This document shows positions 23,971 to 29,496 of a stretch of DNA of 29,496 nucleotides, one piece after another (the stretch's first letter is position 1; the number at the start of each line of letters is the position of its first letter). A program made the position numbers and the translations under genes. Source of the DNA: a virus. The notes under the pieces are model-generated. The model made no database searches and was not told the DNA's origin. It was given only the letters and a program-made list of their open reading frames with translations. The stretch is from the IMG/VR virus record IMGVR_UViG_3300027965_000015, positions 1-29,496 of that record, one strand, 5' to 3'.

Positions 23971-24186
23971 TTACGCCTGGGCGGCAAAGGCCGCTTTGGC
24001 ATGGTTTAGCGTGCTGCAAAATTCGGAAAATGCCTCAAGCTCATTGCGTGAATGGATACGGCTTTCAATGCCACGTTCGATTAGCGGACAAACATCGTAA
24101 AGAAGGCGCACGGGCACGCTAACGGTCGCGTCCTTCGGAATACGCTCGCGCAGCATCCTGTGTAAATGCCGCATTTCGGCGTTCAT
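23971..24186 (-). CDS. 71-aa helical protein, unknown
   Basis: ATG at 24186 overlaps the TGA of the upstream 59-aa gene (ATGA), implying translational coupling. The product is entirely helical and charged (MNAEMRHLHRMLRERIPKD, then ATVSVPVRLLYDVCPLIERG, then a helix ending FAAQA). It has no membrane segment. No family is recognised. Lying between terminase and portal, it may be an accessory packaging or regulatory protein. Confidence 0.72.
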   Translation of the reverse strand: MNAEMRHLHRMLRERIPKDATVSVPVRLLYDVCPLIERGIESRIHSRNELEAFSEFCSTLNHAKAAFAAQA

Positions 24187-24362
24187 GTGTTTATCCGGCG
24201 CAGCGTCATGGCAAGATTCGCCTGTCTGCGCGTGCGCAAATCCTTAGAATGCGCTGCCCTTTTCAACTTGGCTACTGGGATCTTCTGCCCCTTCTTAACA
24301 CCAAGTTTTTTTCGCAGTGCGCCTGGATGCTTAATCGCTCCAGCGATCCAATTCTTAGGCAT
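24183..24362 (-). CDS. 59-aa basic phage protein (KHPGALRKKL-type)
   Basis: This is a 59-aa protein whose ATG follows the stop of the 31-aa gene by 2 bp. It starts MPKNWIAGAIKHPGALRKKL and continues GVKKGQKIPVAKLKRAAHSK, ending in a basic helix. The W-I-x-x-A-I/V-K-H-P-G-A-L core with a downstream G-x-x-I-P is a recurring motif of small proteins in the packaging or head region of many phages. It has no known function and is probably nucleic-acid or virion associated because it is strongly basic. Its stop overlaps the next ATG. Confidence 0.78.
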   Translation of the reverse strand: MPKNWIAGAIKHPGALRKKLGVKKGQKIPVAKLKRAAHSKDLRTRRQANLAMTLRRINT

Positions 24363-24364
24363 GC

Positions 24365-24460
24365 CTACTTCTTCTTATGAGAAGCTTTTTTGGCGCGCTC
24401 ATTATGTTCCTCATTGCGTTCCTTGCGCTCTTCTTTTTTGCTTTCGTGTTTCTTGACCAT
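24365..24460 (-). CDS. 31-aa highly charged mini-protein
   Basis: From ATG at 24460 (AAGGA upstream) this encodes 31 residues made almost only of Lys, Glu, Arg, His, Asn and Ala. It begins MVKKHESKKEERKERNEEHN and ends SHKKK. It sits in the gap between TerL (stop 24478) and the 59-aa gene, with 2-bp spacing to the latter. Its composition resembles that of the partial protein at the right window edge. It is probably a disordered or helical nucleic-acid-binding peptide; function unknown. Confidence 0.62.
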   Translation of the reverse strand: MVKKHESKKEERKERNEEHNERAKKASHKKK

Positions 24461-24477
24461 GTGTCATGTCCTTCTGG

Positions 24478-25878
24478 TTAATACCCGGTATGCAACGACC
24501 GCCCAGTTATTCTGGATATTGCTGGCAGAGGTTCGTAATCGACACCATCCTCATCCCACTCCACACGTTTAACAATACGCGGAAATAGTTCCGTAAAGCC
24601 CCACACCAGCGCATCCACGCGGTCGGCCGTGGAGTTCCCTATAATGCCGAATGGCGTGAACAGAACCATCTGGTCCTCGAGCGTCGGGAAGCTGCCTATG
24701 TGGCGAATTCTGTCCTGCGCGTAAAGTGCGGAGATAGGCTCGGCGCGCGTGACTTTACCGCGAGCAGCTCGCACTTTCACAATCTTGACGTCGCGGCGGT
24801 GGGCGCGGATCACACTTTCCACCATATCGCCGCCCTGGTTCACCTCGGCGACAATGGCGTCAGCCTCGAAACGGTCATATACAGCAAGCGCCGTTTTTGC
24901 CCAGCCCTCCGGGTTCATGCGGCAGCTTGCATCCCAGATGAGATAACCCTTGCCGTCCGTGCCAAGCCCTACGCATACAATTCCGGTCTCGGCCGTATCG
25001 TCGTGGTCGATGCTTTGTTTGCCGGCCGGATCGATCGCCACGATAACCCGGCGCATCGACGGCACCTCATCGCGCTTACCAAGCTTGCAGCTATCAAGCA
25101 TGCTGCGAGTCCACAGCGCACCAGGGACGTCGTCGCAGATCTCGCCGTAAAGCTCCTGCCTGCCAAGACGCGTGCCTTCATAGCGCTCCGCAATCGTCTT
25201 AATGAACTTAGGAGGCAGATTGAGACGGTTGTCGAAAGTACTCCCGCGCGTCACTACAGTGCCGGGATCATTCATGATCTCTTTGATCTTCGGCAGCGGC
25301 CGCGGCGTCGTGGTTATAACCTGACGCGGATGATCGCCAAGGCGCAAACCAAATTGCAGCATGTCCCAGGTCTCCTCCAGGAACTGCCACTTGGCCAACT
25401 CATCACAATACGCTGCGTCGAATTGTGGACCGCGGAGCTGGTCCGGCTCGGTTGCGTTAAACAGGCTCGCTACAGCGCCGTTGGGCCATGTTAGACGCCG
25501 CTTTGATGGTTCATACAGCGGGCGGAAATCCTTCGGATGCACTGCTAGGATGCCAGATACACCCTCGACAAGCACGTCCCGGCAGTCCGATGTAGTCTCA
25601 CCCACTATTGCAATGCGGCTGCATCTACCCTTGGCGAGGGGCGTGTCTCCACATACGATCGAGCGTACCCACTCCGATCCAAGACGGGTCTTCCCAAACC
25701 CGCGGCCCGACAGCACGAGCCAGATATTCCAATCGCCTTGCGGCGGTAATTGTTCCGGGCGCGCCCAGAAGTCCCAACGGTATAAAAGCTGCTCGGCGCC
25801 GTCCTCGCCCAGCTCGGCGAGCATCGCCTTGCGCTGCTCCTCCGGTAATTGGGAGAAGCGCTCTGCAAGAGAGGACAA
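24478..25878 (-). CDS. terL: Terminase large subunit (ATPase/nuclease)
   Basis: A 466-aa DNA-packaging motor. Walker A is SGRGFGKT (57-64, catalytic K63) and Walker B is FDAAYCDE (153-160, D159/E160). A TTTPRPLPKIKE segment near 190 contributes the coupling motif. The RNase H-like nuclease shows acidic residues at D283 (AIDPAG), E345 (VAEVNQGG) and D422 (RVDALVW). The protein translocates DNA into the procapsid through the portal and cuts headful or unit lengths. The start is TTG at 25878: an in-frame TAG lies four codons upstream, no ATG is available before it, and AGGA is 7 bp upstream. It belongs to the Terminase_6 type. Motifs and context make this the most certain gene here. Confidence 0.96.
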   Translation of the reverse strand: MSSLAERFSQLPEEQRKAMLAELGEDGAEQLLYRWDFWARPEQLPPQGDWNIWLVLSGRGFGKTRLGSEWVRSIVCGDTPLAKGRCSRIAIVGETTSDCRDVLVEGVSGILAVHPKDFRPLYEPSKRRLTWPNGAVASLFNATEPDQLRGPQFDAAYCDELAKWQFLEETWDMLQFGLRLGDHPRQVITTTPRPLPKIKEIMNDPGTVVTRGSTFDNRLNLPPKFIKTIAERYEGTRLGRQELYGEICDDVPGALWTRSMLDSCKLGKRDEVPSMRRVIVAIDPAGKQSIDHDDTAETGIVCVGLGTDGKGYLIWDASCRMNPEGWAKTALAVYDRFEADAIVAEVNQGGDMVESVIRAHRRDVKIVKVRAARGKVTRAEPISALYAQDRIRHIGSFPTLEDQMVLFTPFGIIGNSTADRVDALVWGFTELFPRIVKRVEWDEDGVDYEPLPAISRITGRSLHTGY

Positions 25879-25906
25879 GTGGCTGTCCTATTTTCCGAAA
25901 GAGAAC

Positions 25907-26128
25907 CTAATTCGCCTTCTCTAAAGCGCGAATTTTGTTGCGCAGGTCTTCGGCCTTCGCGGCGAGCACCTGCACATCGCCGAAGAGTTTGTCAGCGTCA
26001 GCGAGCAGCTTCGTTTGGAGCTGCTGATATTTAAGCCCGCTTGCTATCTGCGAAGACCGGCTTACGCTGAGCGTCAAAATAACAATAGAGGCGCAAATGA
26101 CGTAGCCTGTTGCAAGTAGTAATTCCAT
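25907..26128 (-). CDS. 73-aa membrane-anchored coiled-coil protein (spanin-like candidate)
   Basis: The N-terminal hydrophobic segment (about 4-22) is followed by a basic-polar turn and a C-terminal coiled coil (about 33-71, LQTKLLADADKLF, VQVLAAKAEDLRNKIRALEK). One N-terminal membrane anchor plus a periplasmic coiled coil is the layout of inner-membrane spanins (Rz), although those are usually longer. It lies between unknown small genes and the TTG start of TerL, near a holin candidate, so a lysis function is possible. No overlapping Rz1 lipoprotein frame was identified. Function remains inferred. Confidence 0.7.
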   Translation of the reverse strand: MELLLATGYVICASIVILTLSVSRSSQIASGLKYQQLQTKLLADADKLFGDVQVLAAKAEDLRNKIRALEKAN

Positions 26129-26185
26129 CTAGGTTGTGTCACCCTCGCGATAAGCGACGCCGCGGATGATCCCACCTCGTGGCAT
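26129..26185 (-). CDS. Possible 18-codon mini-ORF
   Basis: ATG at 26185 begins 2 bp after the stop of the 104-aa gene, and its stop touches the ATG at 26128 of the spanin-like gene. It would encode 18 residues (MPRGGIIRGVAYREGDTT). The exact packing suggests a coupling peptide, but it has no Shine-Dalgarno and could be chance. Confidence 0.35.
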   Translation of the reverse strand: MPRGGIIRGVAYREGDTT

Positions 26186-26187
26186 TG

Positions 26188-26502
26188 CTATTTTGATTGT
26201 TGCGTGGCCCGTGTAAGCTCGGCAGCAAGCATTTCTAGCTCACGTATCGCGCGTTTGTACTCGGCCTTTAAGCCGTCGAATATGTTCAATGGCTCAATTT
26301 TCCGCCGCAACTCGGCAAGGCGTGCCTCAATTAGCGCAAGCGCAATCGATCCGTCCGGTGTGCCGGATCCGTCCGGCGCTTGAGCGACCTTCTCAGTCAC
26401 ATAGAGAGGCCCAGTCATATTGAGAGTAATGACAGACGAATTCCAAGGGTCGGCCCCTGTTCGCACAGCAATATTGGTGCTGCCTGGCGGTGATACAAAC
26501 AT
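26188..26502 (-). CDS. 104-aa protein with C-terminal helical bundle, unknown
   Basis: ATG at 26502 has the strong site GGAGG 8 bp upstream. Residues 1-50 are beta-type and Gly/Pro/Thr-rich (TNIAVRTGADPWNSSVITL); about residues 55-100 form a helical segment (LALIEARLAELRRKIEPL, then YKRAIRELEMLAAELTRA). It has no signal peptide or membrane segment. No family is recognised. It belongs to the small-gene run before TerL. Confidence 0.75.
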   Translation of the reverse strand: MFVSPPGSTNIAVRTGADPWNSSVITLNMTGPLYVTEKVAQAPDGSGTPDGSIALALIEARLAELRRKIEPLNIFDGLKAEYKRAIRELEMLAAELTRATQQSK

Positions 26503-26505
26503 TCA

Positions 26506-26751
26506 CTATCCTCCATTGCGGGACCTGCCGGCGGCGTCATCATTGCTTGCATCTGCCGGCGCAACGGCCGTGACTATCATTTCAGGATCGATGAGAACGG
26601 TCACCTCGTCGCCTGACACAACGTCTCTGCCGTATTGCTTATCGCGCCAGACCCTAAGTCCGCGGACTGCAATGCGGCCGTCGTCTAAACGATAAACCGC
26701 AGGGCATTGGCCGAGCCCGCAGCGATATTCCTTCGGGGTAATATCCTTCAT
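26506..26751 (-). CDS. 81-aa protein with Cys-rich N-terminus, unknown
   Basis: From ATG at 26751, which overlaps the TGA of the 46-aa gene (ATGA), this encodes 81 aa. The first part PKEYRCGLGQCPAVYRLDDG holds a CxxxxC pair, followed by beta-rich VRGLRVWRDKQYGRDVV and GDEVTVLIDPEMIV. The PKEYRCGxGxCPAVF-type start occurs in other phage small proteins of unknown function. The last 20 residues are Asp/Ala/Gly-rich. An upstream in-frame start at 26814 is less likely because it lies inside the coupled gene. A 22-bp repeat shared with that gene lies at 26549-26570. Confidence 0.72.
   Translation of the reverse strand: MKDITPKEYRCGLGQCPAVYRLDDGRIAVRGLRVWRDKQYGRDVVSGDEVTVLIDPEMIVTAVAPADASNDDAAGRSRNGG
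26549..26570. repeat. 22-bp direct repeat, copy 1
   Basis: Identical over 22 bases to 26842-26863, same orientation, 293 bp apart. In both genes it is read in the same frame (AVAPADA). Confidence 0.85.
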
Positions 26752-26888
26752 TGCTTTCGCCCTGGGGTTTCCATCACGCGGCCCTCGAAATTGGCGACGA
26801 GAACACAAAGCCATAGCCGGGCGACGCCTTGCCGAAGGCGCGCATCTGCCGGCGCAACGGCCGGCTCAATCGGCATGGGATGGCTCAT
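26748..26888 (-). CDS. 46-aa coupled small protein
   Basis: ATG at 26888 overlaps the holin-candidate stop (ATGA) and its TGA overlaps the next ATG (ATGA). The product has an N-terminal Pro/Ala-rich part (MSHPMPIEPAVAPADARL), a short moderately hydrophobic segment (VARLWLCVLVANF) and a basic end. It could be a small membrane-associated or signal-like peptide. The double overlap is good evidence for translation; function unknown. Confidence 0.58.
   Translation of the reverse strand: MSHPMPIEPAVAPADARLRQGVARLWLCVLVANFEGRVMETPGRKQ
26842..26863. repeat. 22-bp direct repeat, copy 2
   Basis: Perfect partner of 26549-26570; lies in the 46-aa gene. Confidence 0.85.
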
Positions 26889-27355
26889 AACAGGTCCTCT
26901 TTCTCGCCGGCGAGCATCAGAACGCCTGCAGCAAAATTGCCCAAGACGAAGGCGCCAAGAATTTCCGCTGTCGTGTATTCACCGAGAGCCAGCGCGAAAA
27001 GAGCACCCCAAAAAGCCGCACCAAGCGCGACGATCCAGGTCACCCCGAGCGCCGCTAATGCACGGCGCGTCAGCCGAATTTGCGGGCGTAACAGTTCAGG
27101 GTGCGCCGTTGCAACCTTCACGGCGTCTTTGAGGATGCGCGTCGCCTCGGACATCTTCTCGCGCGACGATCTTGGATCGAGAAAACCATCAAGCTCGTTG
27201 ATTGCGTAAAAGATCGCCCTGCGCAGCCGCGGCGCTTCGCCTGGCTGTTCTGCAAAGCCGAGCTTGGTGTCGATTCGCTTCAGCCATCCGAGGATCTCGT
27301 TGCCAAGCTCACCATGTTCTGTTGCGCCTGCTTCCATCAATCGCCCTTCCACCAT
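26885..27355 (-). CDS. 156-aa membrane protein, holin candidate
   Basis: ATG at 27355 has GGAG 7 bp upstream; a TTG at 27382 is the longer alternative. The first about 95 residues are soluble and helical (LGWLKRIDTKLGF, AIFYAINELDGFLD, EKMSEATRILKDAVK). Two hydrophobic segments follow (about 105-125 and 132-150), separated by a short acidic turn (LGEYTT). The protein ends in EKEDLL. A soluble N-terminus plus two C-terminal helices near terminase genes fits small phage membrane proteins, including class II-type holins, but no holin family is recognised. No endolysin is visible nearby, so the lysis role is tentative. Confidence 0.75.
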   Translation of the reverse strand: MVEGRLMEAGATEHGELGNEILGWLKRIDTKLGFAEQPGEAPRLRRAIFYAINELDGFLDPRSSREKMSEATRILKDAVKVATAHPELLRPQIRLTRRALAALGVTWIVALGAAFWGALFALALGEYTTAEILGAFVLGNFAAGVLMLAGEKEDLL

Positions 27356-27425
27356 TAATCGTCTCCATATCGCTTGAGCCAATCACCGTTGGCGCGCCTT
27401 TGCCGATCCAGTAATAAAAGACGAT

Positions 27426-27677
27426 TTACCTCGCATCGGGGGCGGCCTCGACGGAAACAGCAGGCATTTGGTAAATACCTTCAATGCCGCCCCAAATGCG
27501 CAAACGCAGGATTACCGAGCTGAGATTGGCCGGCGACATATTGAGCCGTTCCGCAATCTCGATATTAGATGGAATGCAGCCGTTATTAGCTGCAGCGTAA
27601 TCCTTAAGGAAGCCATATACCCTAGCCTGGCTTCTGCACAGCCGCCGCTGTGGTTGCCCGAATACAATTCGCCTCAT
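27426..27677 (-). CDS. 83-aa winged-helix DNA-binding protein
   Basis: ATG at 27677 is preceded by GGAGGAG, the strongest ribosome-binding site in this region. Residues 15-70 form a winged helix: RSQARVYGFLKDYAAANNGC (helix 1), IPSNIEIAERLNMSPANLSS (helix-turn-helix) and VILRLRIWGGIEGIYQ (recognition end and wing). Spacing and key residues resemble the LexA N-terminal DNA-binding domain and other wHTH regulators. There is no peptidase or ligand domain. It is probably a transcriptional regulator of the late genes or a host-directed regulator. A possible promoter lies about 78 bp upstream (27755-27784). Confidence 0.8.
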   Translation of the reverse strand: MRRIVFGQPQRRLCRSQARVYGFLKDYAAANNGCIPSNIEIAERLNMSPANLSSVILRLRIWGGIEGIYQMPAVSVEAAPDAR

Positions 27678-27754
27678 CAGATGCTCCTCCGCGAATCAAT
27701 GCACACACATACTGCCTCAACACAGCATGTATAGGCAAGCGGCCAGCGTGTAGA

Positions 27755-27784
27755 TTTATACGCCAACGGTAAAGGATTACGTAA
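27755..27784 (-). promoter_or_regulatory. Possible sigma70 promoter upstream of the wHTH gene
   Basis: TTACGT (27784-27779) and TATAAA (27760-27755) are separated by 18 bp on the minus strand. The -35 box is a weak match, so this is a candidate only. Confidence 0.35.
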
Positions 27785-27790
27785 GCGGGA

Positions 27791-27861
27791 GCGGGGACGG
27801 CCCCAACATGGAGCGACGGAGGAACTTGGGCGGCTCGCGCCAAGTTAAGGGCCATCCCCGC
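27791..27861. other. Nested inverted repeat, possible structured RNA
   Basis: The outer arms at 27791-27803 and 27849-27861 pair over 13 positions, with one G-U or C-A position depending on strand. Inside them AACTTGG (27823-27829) pairs with CCAAGTT (27840-27846) over 7 bp with a 10-nt loop. The two stems are separated by an asymmetric internal loop (18 nt on one side, 2 on the other). It lies in the non-coding 27678-27925 interval between the 63-aa gene and the wHTH gene. No convincing gene lies in that interval. Function unknown: leader RNA, attenuator or protein-binding site. Confidence 0.6.
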
Positions 27862-27925
27862 AGACCTGCACGCTAGGGGAGGACTAGACGAGCAGGAAAG
27901 ACGTTCTTCTGTGGCTAGTTCAATT

Positions 27926-28117
27926 CTAATCCTGCTGCTTGCAGGAATTACCAGGTGCGCCCTGGCTTTCCCCTTGGAGCTGCTTTAGGGTCTCTGTATA
28001 GGCTTGCGCGCCAGTGCGCTTTAGACGCATTCCAAAAAGGCGCCTGATAGCGTTGTCCATGTACTGCGCAAAACGCTCGCGCTCGGCTGCACATTGCACA
28101 CAACCTGTATAGCGCAT
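27926..28117 (-). CDS. 63-aa CxxC protein, unknown
   Basis: ATG at 28117 has CGGAGG 6 bp upstream. The product opens MRYTGCVQCAAERERFAQY (C6 and C9 form CxxC), continues with a helix (MDNAIRRLFGMRLKRTG) and ends in a Gln/Asn-rich tail (LKQLQGESQGAPGNSCKQQD). It resembles small phage zinc-knuckle-like proteins, though one CxxC plus a lone C-terminal Cys is not enough to assign metal binding. It is the first gene after the long intergenic region in the transcription direction. Function unknown. Confidence 0.68.
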   Translation of the reverse strand: MRYTGCVQCAAERERFAQYMDNAIRRLFGMRLKRTGAQAYTETLKQLQGESQGAPGNSCKQQD

Positions 28118-28470
28118 AAAGCCTCCGGATACCCTAGCAAAAAGGTAAGTCTGCCGGCCCTTATCCGAACACCGTGACGCCCCAGTCCATCAGCGTAAGG
28201 CGCCACAGCCCTAAGCACCGGCATTAGCACATGTATAGATCGTTGCGCACACAGAGGCTAGCAGCTCGAAATTGTATTTTGCGTCATTTGCACAGGTTTT
28301 GTTCTGTTAATTAAATTTTAACTTTTTAAAAAATTTTAATAGTCTGTTTGGCCGCTACCTGGGCCGATATGGAGAATCCCTAGGCCCCCCCTCCCCGACC
28401 ATGCCCCCCCCCTTAAAGCCCTAAGGTTTGGGACCCGGATGTTGGCGGCCGGTGGGGCAGCAAGATAAAG

Positions 28471-28613
28471 CCAAGCGGCCAAATTTGGCCCGTGGCGGCT
28501 GAAACGGATAGAGCCGCTAGGGGGGTAGCGACAAGAGAACCTGGCCCTGTACTGGCTTCTTTTGGCTTTTAAGGACGGCTCACCCTAAGGACGGCCAAAT
28601 TTTGGCCGCTTGG
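28471..28613. repeat. 13-bp inverted repeat with central GGCCAAA/TTTGGCC palindromes
   Basis: CCAAGCGGCCAAA at 28471-28483 is the exact reverse complement of TTTGGCCGCTTGG at 28601-28613. Each arm also carries its own palindrome: GGCCAAATTTGGCC (28477-28490) and GGCCAAA-T-TTTGGCC (28593-28607). Confidence 0.8.
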
Positions 28614-28762
28614 CATGGCTGGTAATACGTTAATTGCGGCTAGAGGTTTCCTCCGCATTTTCGTGCGCCCTGGCTTAGACTAATAGAGGTAACTCATTAC
28701 AATATCTAGCCTTTTTTTGGTACGCGCATCATGTGTCCAACAAGATGCTCCGCCAATATCCA

Positions 28763-28806
28763 GAACATTTATGGAACGAAATAAGAACATTTAGGGAACA
28801 AAATAA
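28763..28806. repeat. Tandem 22-bp repeat forming four phased GAAC half-sites
   Basis: Two 22-bp units (28763-28784 and 28785-28806) differ at two positions. They place GAAC at 28763, 28774, 28785 and 28796, exactly 11 bp apart. Any neighbouring pair is GAAC-N7-GAAC (GTTC-N7-GTTC on the other strand), the alphaproteobacterial LexA operator. Iterons of a replication initiator are the alternative. Confidence 0.75.
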
Positions 28807-28816
28807 GGCTAAACTA

Positions 28817-28834
28817 GGGCGGTTTCCGCCGCCC
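28817..28834 (-). terminator. Weak hairpin downstream of the TerS candidate
   Basis: GGGCGG and CCGCCC form a 6-bp stem with a 6-nt loop, followed on the minus strand by an imperfect U-rich stretch (UAGUUUAGCCUUAUUUU). It lies 29 bp after the TerS-like stop. The interrupted U-tract makes this uncertain. Confidence 0.35.
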
Positions 28835-28862
28835 CGCACTTCGCACTCGGCCGCGCGTCCGC

Positions 28863-29354
28863 CTAGCCAGCGTCACTTGAAATTGGTTCATGCTCGATCG
28901 TTAATATCGCCTGCTCCCTCTCCTTGGCGTATTCATTCTCTCGCTTCGCGAGCGCCTCCAGCCGATGGATGAGGCTGTCGACCGCAGAGGTGACACGCAC
29001 ATTAACATCTCCATCGATCTCAACCTGTTTGGGAATAATCTGAGCCAGGACGCTGATAAATTTGGCTGGCTCCTTTTTCATCACAGCCTCGATAGCTGCC
29101 GCTCCGCCCTTCTCATAGGCGGAAAGCATCCCATCGAGAAAAGCCTCTGCAAGCTTCTGGCGGGCGCCTTTGGGCCTGCCGGCCGGATTACCTGATTGGC
29201 CAGGCTTCCATGCATACTGCTTTAGACGATCCGCGCTGCTGCGGCGCTGTTGCAGCACTGCTGCAGGCTGCTGCTCCGGTGTTCTTTCAACTGATTGCGC
29301 TTGGAGCTTGGGCTTGTCCGGTAGCGGCGGAGTACTAACAGACTCCGTCTGCAT
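28863..29354 (-). CDS. DUF5681-type protein, probable terminase small subunit
   Basis: A 163-aa protein with an ATG at 29354 and AAGGGGGG upstream. The N-terminal third is Pro/Gln-rich. Residues about 49-65 carry WKPGQSGNPAGRPKGAR, the DUF5681 hallmark. It is followed by a helical region (QKLAEAFLDGMLSAYEKGG, AIEAVMKKEPAKFISVLAQIIPKQVEID) like those of small terminase-related phage proteins. The C-terminus is a coiled coil (SLIHRLEALAKRENEYAKEREQ). Such proteins lie near the large terminase and recognise viral DNA for packaging. Here TerL is about 3 kb further along the same strand, separated by a non-coding region and small genes, so the assignment is plausible but not certain. Confidence 0.75.
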   Translation of the reverse strand: MQTESVSTPPLPDKPKLQAQSVERTPEQQPAAVLQQRRSSADRLKQYAWKPGQSGNPAGRPKGARQKLAEAFLDGMLSAYEKGGAAAIEAVMKKEPAKFISVLAQIIPKQVEIDGDVNVRVTSAVDSLIHRLEALAKRENEYAKEREQAILTIEHEPISSDAG

Positions 29355-29387
29355 TCAACCCCCCCTTATGCGGACCGGCACAAGCAC

Positions 29388-29495
29388 TTAGTAGTGGGCG
29401 GCCTTTTTACTGCCCTTCTTACGGGCAGCAGCCCGTCCAGCCTTTACGTGCTCTTTGTGCGATTCGTGATCAGTGTGCTTGCCATGAGCATTATG
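29388..29495 (-). CDS. Small basic His/Lys-rich protein, partial at right edge
   Basis: The frame is open from the window edge to TAA at 29388-29390. At least 35 residues are rich in His, Lys, Ala, Gly and Glu (GKHTDHESHKEHVKAG, then RAAARKKGSKKAAHY). The start is outside the window. The composition recalls the 31-aa protein at 24365-24460 and other small His/Lys-rich phage proteins of unknown function. Because the tail is so basic, nucleic-acid binding is plausible. Confidence 0.55.
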   Translation of the reverse strand, partial: HNAHGKHTDHESHKEHVKAGRAAARKKGSKKAAHY

Positions 29496-29496
29496 G

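Larger units (their letters stand above)
28118..28862. other. Long intergenic region with repeats
   Basis: About 745 bp without a convincing gene. It holds an AT-rich block (about 28306-28342) and C-runs (7 at 28385-28391, 9 at 28404-28412). A 13-bp inverted repeat lies at 28471-28483 and 28601-28613, and a short direct repeat taaggacggc at 28570-28579 and 28586-28595. A phased GAAC array (28763-28806) and a hairpin (28817-28834) follow. It lies between the TerS candidate and the small-gene run. It could contain promoters, a packaging site or an origin; none can be proven by eye. Confidence 0.7.

Noticed and set aside
24700-25494. Plus-strand 264-codon open frame antisense to TerL
   Set aside because: It lies entirely within the conserved terminase gene and has no recognisable domain or start signal.
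27622-27855. Minus-strand 77-codon frame upstream of the wHTH gene
   Set aside because: It overlaps the wHTH start, lacks a good Shine-Dalgarno and its reading crosses the nested inverted repeat; composition looks random.
28021-28230. Minus-strand 69-codon frame overlapping the 63-aa CxxC gene
   Set aside because: The 63-aa frame has a clear CGGAGG site; this one has none and overlaps it almost completely.
28733-28972. Plus-strand 79-codon frame across the GAAC repeats
   Set aside because: The second half runs antisense into the TerS-like gene; the GTG start has no ribosome binding site. A short real peptide at its beginning cannot be excluded.
1-29496. CRISPR arrays, insertion sequences, integrase or attachment sites
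   Set aside because: No spaced palindromic repeat array, transposase or integrase frame, or duplicated tRNA end was seen. The tRNA-like element is single and complete, so it is not taken as an att site.

Overview
The window is a late (structural and packaging) region of a tailed bacteriophage or prophage with a P22-like, podovirus-type particle. Almost every gene lies on the minus strand, so the transcriptional order runs from the right edge to the left edge. The likely host is an alphaproteobacterium. This rests on a DUF2793 protein and a gene-transfer-agent-like tail-hub domain, both mostly known from Alphaproteobacteria, and on GAAC-N7-GAAC sites (reverse complement GTTC-N7-GTTC) that match the alphaproteobacterial LexA box. 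No integrase, replication gene or recognisable endolysin is visible. Whether this is a free phage or a prophage cannot be decided here.

Right end (about 29.5-25.9 kb). A partial small basic protein runs off the edge. Next comes a DUF5681-type protein that is probably the small terminase. A roughly 745-bp intergenic region follows, holding C-runs, an AT-rich block, nested palindromes and a phased GAAC repeat. Then comes a string of small genes: a CxxC protein, a winged-helix protein with strong Shine-Dalgarno, a two-helix holin candidate, three unknown small proteins and a membrane-anchored coiled-coil protein. Several start and stop codons overlap as ATGA.

Head module (25.9-14.4 kb). The order is large terminase (TTG start), four small genes, P22-type portal, a 702-aa polyvalent-type protein, a degenerate tRNA, an 80-aa gene that appears to start at CTG, a GroES-like co-chaperonin, a scaffold, a 173-aa unknown, a decoration-type protein, the major capsid protein followed by a hairpin, and a beta-helix virion protein.

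Tail and ejection module (14.4-0 kb). This holds an accessory virion protein, a zinc-ribbon/tail-hub fusion, a DUF2793 protein, further virion and fibre proteins, a glycine-rich adhesin with (CCG)7 tracts, and P22 gp4-like and gp10-like head-completion proteins. A small virion protein, a GNAT acetyltransferase and the ejection proteins follow. The last ejection-type gene (at least 477 codons) has no stop in the window and continues past the left edge.

The one well-supported plus-strand gene is a 52-aa membrane protein at 1551-1709. It sits between two ejection genes with its own promoter and a nearby GAAC-N7-GAAC site, and looks like an independently regulated inserted gene.
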